In this document: positions 59,721 through 64,000 of the stretch, one piece after another
How positions within the stretch are numbered: the first letter of the stretch is position 1
Layout: each line of letters opens with the position of its first letter
From: Neodontobutis hainanensis
Lineage: Eukaryota; Chordata; Actinopteri; Gobiiformes; Odontobutidae
NCBI GenBank assembly: GCA_024349245.1
Contig: JALDNG010001007.1
Span: 1-64,000 of the forward strand
Reading direction: 5' to 3'
DNA: 64,000 bases
Notes under the pieces: generated by a model
Told to the model about the DNA's origin: nothing
Databases searched by the model: none
The model's input: the letters and a program-made list of their open reading frames with translations, nothing else
Program-made: the position numbers and the translations under genes

Positions 59721-61788
59721 CTGTAAGATCTTACATTCTTTTCCACTAGGTATTTCGACTCCTTTTAATGTTTCTTATCATGGCTGCCAATGGTTCCACT
59801 GCCTAGCTGTATAACGGCGATGACAAAGGGCAGCCCTGTCTTGCTGATCGTCCCAATGGGAAAACCCCTGTAAAAAAAACATTGCATTTTATTCTACTTT
59901 TTGCATTACTGTAAAGCATTTTCAAACAGTCTATGAATTTTGGCCCCAAGTTGCACTTTTCCAGAATATCCCATTTAAAAACTGATGCTCCACCCTGTTG
60001 AAAGCTTTGCTGAAGTCTACGCTGACATGTATTCCTTTTGTATTGTGCATGTGTTAATGTATTTAGTTGAAAGTGCTGTCTGAGATGTCCCTCCCTGGTA
60101 TGCTATATGCCTGTGTTGTTGAAACCATTTTGTTTATTACTTTTTTTAACCTGTTTGCTAAAATTTTTGCCAGAATTTTGTAATCTACGTTTAAAAGGCT
60201 GCTAGGCCTGTAACTTTCCAATTTTGTTTCATCACCCTTTTTGTAGAGGAGTCACTATGCTTGTGGCGAATTATGTTGACGTTCTCTTTCCATGTCTGTA
60301 AATGCAGTGTATAGTATTGTTAGTCTATTTGAGAATTTCTTAAATTCTGCTGTGAGCCCGTCTGCACCTGGACTCTTGCTGTTGTTTATGCTCTTTATGG
60401 CTATTTTAGGCTCATCTGTTGCTAAAGGAGAGTCACATACCTTTGCATCTTCCTCTCCTAGCTTCTCACTTAGAGCCTCAACTGCTGTATTTCGGTGGTT
60501 GTATGATGTTCCTTGTGAATCAAACAATGCTGTGTAGTATATTTCAATTTCCTACAAAATGTCTTCCATTTCTGTTTTCTCCCTACCTGTGTCACTATTT
60601 ACCAACTTCTCAATGTATTGTCTTGTTTGTCTCTGTTTTTCCAAACCAAAGAAAAAAGCTGTTTCTCCTTCCACTGTATATTGCACTTTTGCTCTTATCA
60701 TGGCTCCTTTGCATCTGACAGTTTCTATTTGTTCAAAGTTTGCTTTTAGTGCTTGGTATTTTGGGTCTATCCCCTATTTGCAGCCATTCTGTCACCTAAA
60801 ACCAATAGTCTTTCTCTCATTTTTCTCTCCTCCTCCCTTTCTTCTCCACCTCTTTTGTTTGCTGAAATTTATGATCTTTTTTTTATGCATATTTTGGTAT
60901 GCTCCCACCATTCTATAGTACTTTCTAAGTTCTCTATTTCATTTTCAAATTTTTTGAGGAAACTGTTCATTTGTTTTATGAATGTGTTGTCTTCTAATGG
61001 CAAATTTTTCAATACCCACAGTCCTCCATTTCTTTGCCCCCCCCAAGGTTGTTACATTTACTGTTATATGAGCGTGGTCACTTATGCTTGACCATGTATG
61101 CTGTACATCCCCCATTGTATGCAGTACGTTTGCGGAAATCAGGGCCATGTCTATTCTTGACTGTTTTAATCTACCTGATACTTCCTGTCTCTGTGAAAAT
61201 GCTCGTTTATTGAGGTTTTGGCTTCTCCATGTGTCTATTAGTCCTGTGCTGCTCATTATGTCCAAGAGCTCTGTTCAACTTGTGTCATGTTTATGTGTTT
61301 TACTTATGTCTTTACTTTTACTGAGCAGTGTTAAAATCTCAAATTATTATTCTTTCATTTATGGAACTTGATGTGCGTGGGGAAAAAAAAAATCCTCCCT
61401 TCTACTTCATTATTGGGTGCGTATATGTTAATTAACCTTAATTTTGTCTTACCTTTTAAAGTCTATGACTAAGTAGTGCCCCTGTGGATCTGAATGTGAC
61501 AGATTTGGGGTCCCTAAGGGACTTGGTTTTACTATTACTGCCACTCCTTTTGACTTTGCAGTCCCTAAGGCTGCAAACACTGTTCCCATACACATGGCTT
61601 CTACAGCCTGTACATGTTCTTTTTCCCACCATGTTTCCTGCAGACATAAAATGTCCCATTTACAGGCATGTAAAAAAACTGTACATTCTACACTGGCTGC
61701 GTAAGCCCCGTGTATTTATTGAGACGAGGGACTGCATCATGTCATCATGTTGAGAGTTTTATCTAGACTTTACTTGTGCTTCTTTGTT

Positions 61789-61823
<35 letters not shown>
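61789..61823 (-). repeat. Long poly-T run (~35 bp)
   Basis: An uninterrupted T-run inside the 5' part of LINE copy C. On the minus strand it reads as poly-A and could mark the tail of a short element inserted in the ORF1-ORF2 interval, or slippage. Confidence 0.7.
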
Positions 61824-61830
<7 letters not shown>

Positions 61831-62254
61831 CTGTTGTCTCTGAGACCATTGGCTCTGGTTCTGCTTCTGCTCTGTATGTTTTCAGTGACCGATGGAGCTG
61901 GTCCTAGTCGCATTGGCGTTAGGGATTGTGATTTTGACATTGGTGCTATACGCACATTGCACTGTTCCATATGCTTTTCAGGGAGTTTTCCCCAAGGTGT
62001 TTTCCCACCCTCAGTGCCTGATTTTTCCTTCCATGTCTTTTTATTCATTTCTCCTCCCCGCCTTTTCCCTCAGCTTCAGGCTTTTACTCCTGCTCAGTCT
62101 AGGAGTGCAACTCCCTTCAAAATAAAATAAGTGTTATTTTGTTTGTATTGCGTTCTGTGCATTCTCTCGCGTAATGGCCCTGATTTCCTGCATGTAAATT
62201 CTGGACAGTCTCTATAAACGTGATCAGGCTGCAAGCATCCCCTGCACACTTATC

Positions 62255-63990
62255 TTTTTTTTTTTTTTTTTTTTTTCCCCTCTTGGTGTATGTTTTGTCT
62301 GTTGTGATGGTCAATAGTTCAAGTCCAGTTGTTCTTGCTGGGTGATTGTTATGAAAGTATTGTGGGCCTGGAAACTGGCCAGAAAGCGGTCCCGTGAATG
62401 AATGTACAGGTGTGTGAAGTTTGTTCTTACCAGTCCTTTGTATATATTCCAGTGCTCACCCGTTCTCTTTTCATGTAGATGTATATTCCGTACTAAAAGT
62501 ATGGTGTGTCTTGCTATGGCTAGCAAGAGGTTTATGGCTGTGTTTTTTTTTTTTTTCCCAGGTTGTTTTGGAGTCTCAAATAAAAGCCAAATTCCTTCTA
62601 GGGTTCTTCCGTTGTCAGTGGGGATAGTTTTTGGCCAAGTCTCCTTACCAGGAGGTCCTCCAATCGGGTCCAGAACCATTTAATGACCGGGCAGAGAACC
62701 ATGAGGTGCAGTAGATCTTCTGGGGGTCCACTGCACACTGGGCACTCTCTGCTGTACTCCACTGGGTAAATTTGGTGTAGTTGTGTGCATGTGTATATTA
62801 TCCTGTGTGACTGCTGGTGCTGTGTACCGAGCCCAGATGGATGCTGTGTTGTATGCCGGGAATGTTTGTGTCCATGTGTGTTCAGCGGCTGGTCTCTTGA
62901 ATACTTTTGGTAATAGTGCCTCGTATGCTTGCTTGGTTGTGATTTTGCTCATCTTGACTTGTTTGTTTTTCTGATGGACACTGTGAAATCTAATCTGGGC
63001 TCTTCTACAGTATTTGTACTGGATGGTGATTTCCTCATTATTTGTCCCCACTTGGCTATGATTGTATCATTTACCTTTTGTAGTATTTTTTTGCACTGAA
63101 GTTTTCCTGAAATTTACTTTTCCTGTGATGTTTGTTCTTATTTTGTCTATGTTGAAATCTCCTTTGTCAAATATGTTCTTTATAGCTTTCAATCCTGCTT
63201 TCTCATATAGACCGCTATGTATCATTTCCCTTCTGTCTGAGTGTTTTAGGAGATCTGGGTTGAATCTTAGAGGCAGTAAGCCTAGTTGTATTGGAGTGGT
63301 TATTGTTACTTCTGCTCATTGCCTGATTTCTTGCCATGCTTCCCAGACTTCTCTTGCAAAACTGTCTAGTTTATTTCCCACGTTGTTTTGGAGTATAGCA
63401 ATAAAAGGGCAGCCTCTTTCAGTTTGAAAGTTCCTGTCAGAAATAGTTTTTGGCAAGTTTTGATTTTGCTTTTTGCATTGTTATATAATTTTTATCCAGT
63501 TGATAAATCTCATTGAGGTTGCATTTTCCCAAGACCTCCCATTAAAACTGATGTTCTACTCTGTCAAATGCTTTGCTGAAGTCAAAGCTATATTATCTGT
63601 GTGACTGCTGTGCTGTAGAATGTATTTCATTGATGCTGTGTCTGATATGTCCCTCCCTGTTTGTATATCTGTGTTCATGCTTGTGTTTGAAACCAAATTA
63701 CCTATCAATAGTCTGTTTGCTAGGTTTGCTAAGATTTTGTAGTCACATTTAACTTTACTGCTTGTTTGTTTTTTGATGTCTTCACCTTTTTATGAGGCCG
63801 TTATGCTTTGTACTGATGGTGATTTCTCTGTGTTCTTTACTTCTCTATGTATTTACCTTGTGTAAATGCTGTGTAAAATGGGTGCTCTCTTCTGTTTTCC
63901 CTTTTCTCTCTCAGCCCTTCTTTTGTATTTAAGTAAATTTGAGTGTATTTGAGCCTAAAGTCTGTGAATTTTGCGTTAACGTATCTTGTT
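62255..63990 (-). pseudogene. L1/Tx1-type LINE (copy D), minus strand, continuing to near window end
   Basis: It starts with a T-run (62,256-62,276) and 3'-end sequence homologous to copy C at 58,040 (GTTCAAGTCCAGTTGTTCTTGC, GGCCTGGAAACTGGCCAG). The C-terminal zone includes VFKRPAAEHTWTQTFPAYNTASIWAR (about 62,925-62,848) and INLLLAIARHTI (about 62,530). The RT part at 63,430-63,760 matches copy C at 59,870-60,210 but lacks about 600 bp between 63,400 and 63,430. The tail-to-head order with copy C on the same strand suggests two separate insertions of one family. The end near 63,990 is poorly defined. Confidence 0.75.
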
Positions 63991-64000
63991 CCCTTGACCA

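Larger units (their letters stand above)
57556..62254 (-). pseudogene. Near-complete L1/Tx1-type LINE (copy C), minus strand
   Basis: In element order (right to left): ORF1 remnant with GHYARECTERN zinc-knuckle-like residues near 62,160-62,190. Then the endonuclease start near 61,660-61,620, where CCACCATGTTTCCTGCAGAC is the reverse of the CLQETWW motif. Then SRIDMALIS (about 61,160-61,133) and SDHAHI (about 61,082-61,065) of the AP-like endonuclease. The RT begins with KSPGADGLTAEF (60,377-60,342), then FSKAFN-type sequence near 60,005, YADD (59,720-59,709), the LKGKVLVFNALCSSKLIHVL stretch, and the C-terminal CPIKRFWTQVEDLLARRFG zone near 58,430. The 3' UTR runs to a T-run at 57,556. Several stops and frameshifts make it inactive. 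Poly-T runs inside (58,830-58,852; 59,601-59,628; 61,789-61,823) suggest tail or microsatellite growth. Confidence 0.85.

Noticed and set aside
60292..61371. Plus-strand open frames of 80-119 codons
   Set aside because: They are antisense shadows of the minus-strand LINE endonuclease and RT regions and are rich in Phe/Ser/Leu from T-rich sequence.

Overview
This is eukaryotic nuclear DNA, almost certainly from a teleost fish. The evidence is a vertebrate protein 4.1 gene with very short introns (75, 81 and 111 bp), fish-type LINE fragments, short dispersed repeats with the AGCGCTATATAAATGCA-type tail, solo-LTR-like insertions and a long satellite array. There is no prokaryotic operon, CRISPR array or phage region. 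I recognised no tRNA or rRNA gene.

Layout. (1) Positions 1-330 are a non-satellite left flank with a 14-bp perfect palindrome. (2) Positions ~331-37,447 are one head-to-tail satellite array of roughly 185 monomers. The typical unit is ~204 bp (68 codons, so it is frame-preserving), all units lie in one orientation, and I saw no transposon insertion. Diverged monomer types recur in multi-monomer blocks. Much of 2.8-23 kb has shorter units because homopolymers are contracted, which looks like incompletely polished long-read consensus. (3) The array ends in a 44-bp-arm inverted repeat (37,422-37,551). (4) Positions 37.5-40.9 kb are a different mosaic of degenerate repeats: ~280-bp units including an inverted copy, a 320-520-bp family and a 120-bp GC-box repeat. 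They are tied together by a recurring TAGTGTGTTCGTGGAC motif in both orientations.

(5) Positions 42,450-~49,880 carry the 3' part of a protein 4.1 (band 4.1, EPB41/EPB41L) family gene on the + strand. Nine coding exons are recognisable, all phase 0, for about 374 codons. They run from the acidic exon just before the conserved region upstream of MIEPL to the C-terminal domain, stop codon, 3' UTR and two AATAAA signals. The FERM and FERM-adjacent exons are absent, so they should lie upstream of the window. If so, the satellite array sits in an intron of this gene. The introns hold nested transposons, minisatellites and degenerate CTGGTTTAGTC-type repeats.

(6) Positions 50-52 kb hold a solo-LTR-like element with a perfect 5-bp target duplication, a LINE tail ending in about 41 perfect TCTA units, and a decayed L1/Tx1-type LINE fragment. 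(7) Positions 52,011-55,510 are bounded by imperfect inverted repeats and may be a DNA transposon. (8) At 55.52-55.67 kb a CCAAT box, a TATA-like box, an ATG in good context and a consensus splice donor suggest a first exon of an unidentified + strand gene. (9) From 56.5 kb to the end the window is mostly three minus-strand copies of the same L1/Tx1-type LINE. One is nearly complete, with endonuclease, reverse transcriptase and C-terminal regions, and all are broken by stops and frameshifts.

The most unusual item is the large unbroken satellite, with block structure and a foldback edge, next to or inside a conserved cytoskeletal gene. I did not find a new enzymatic or defence system.
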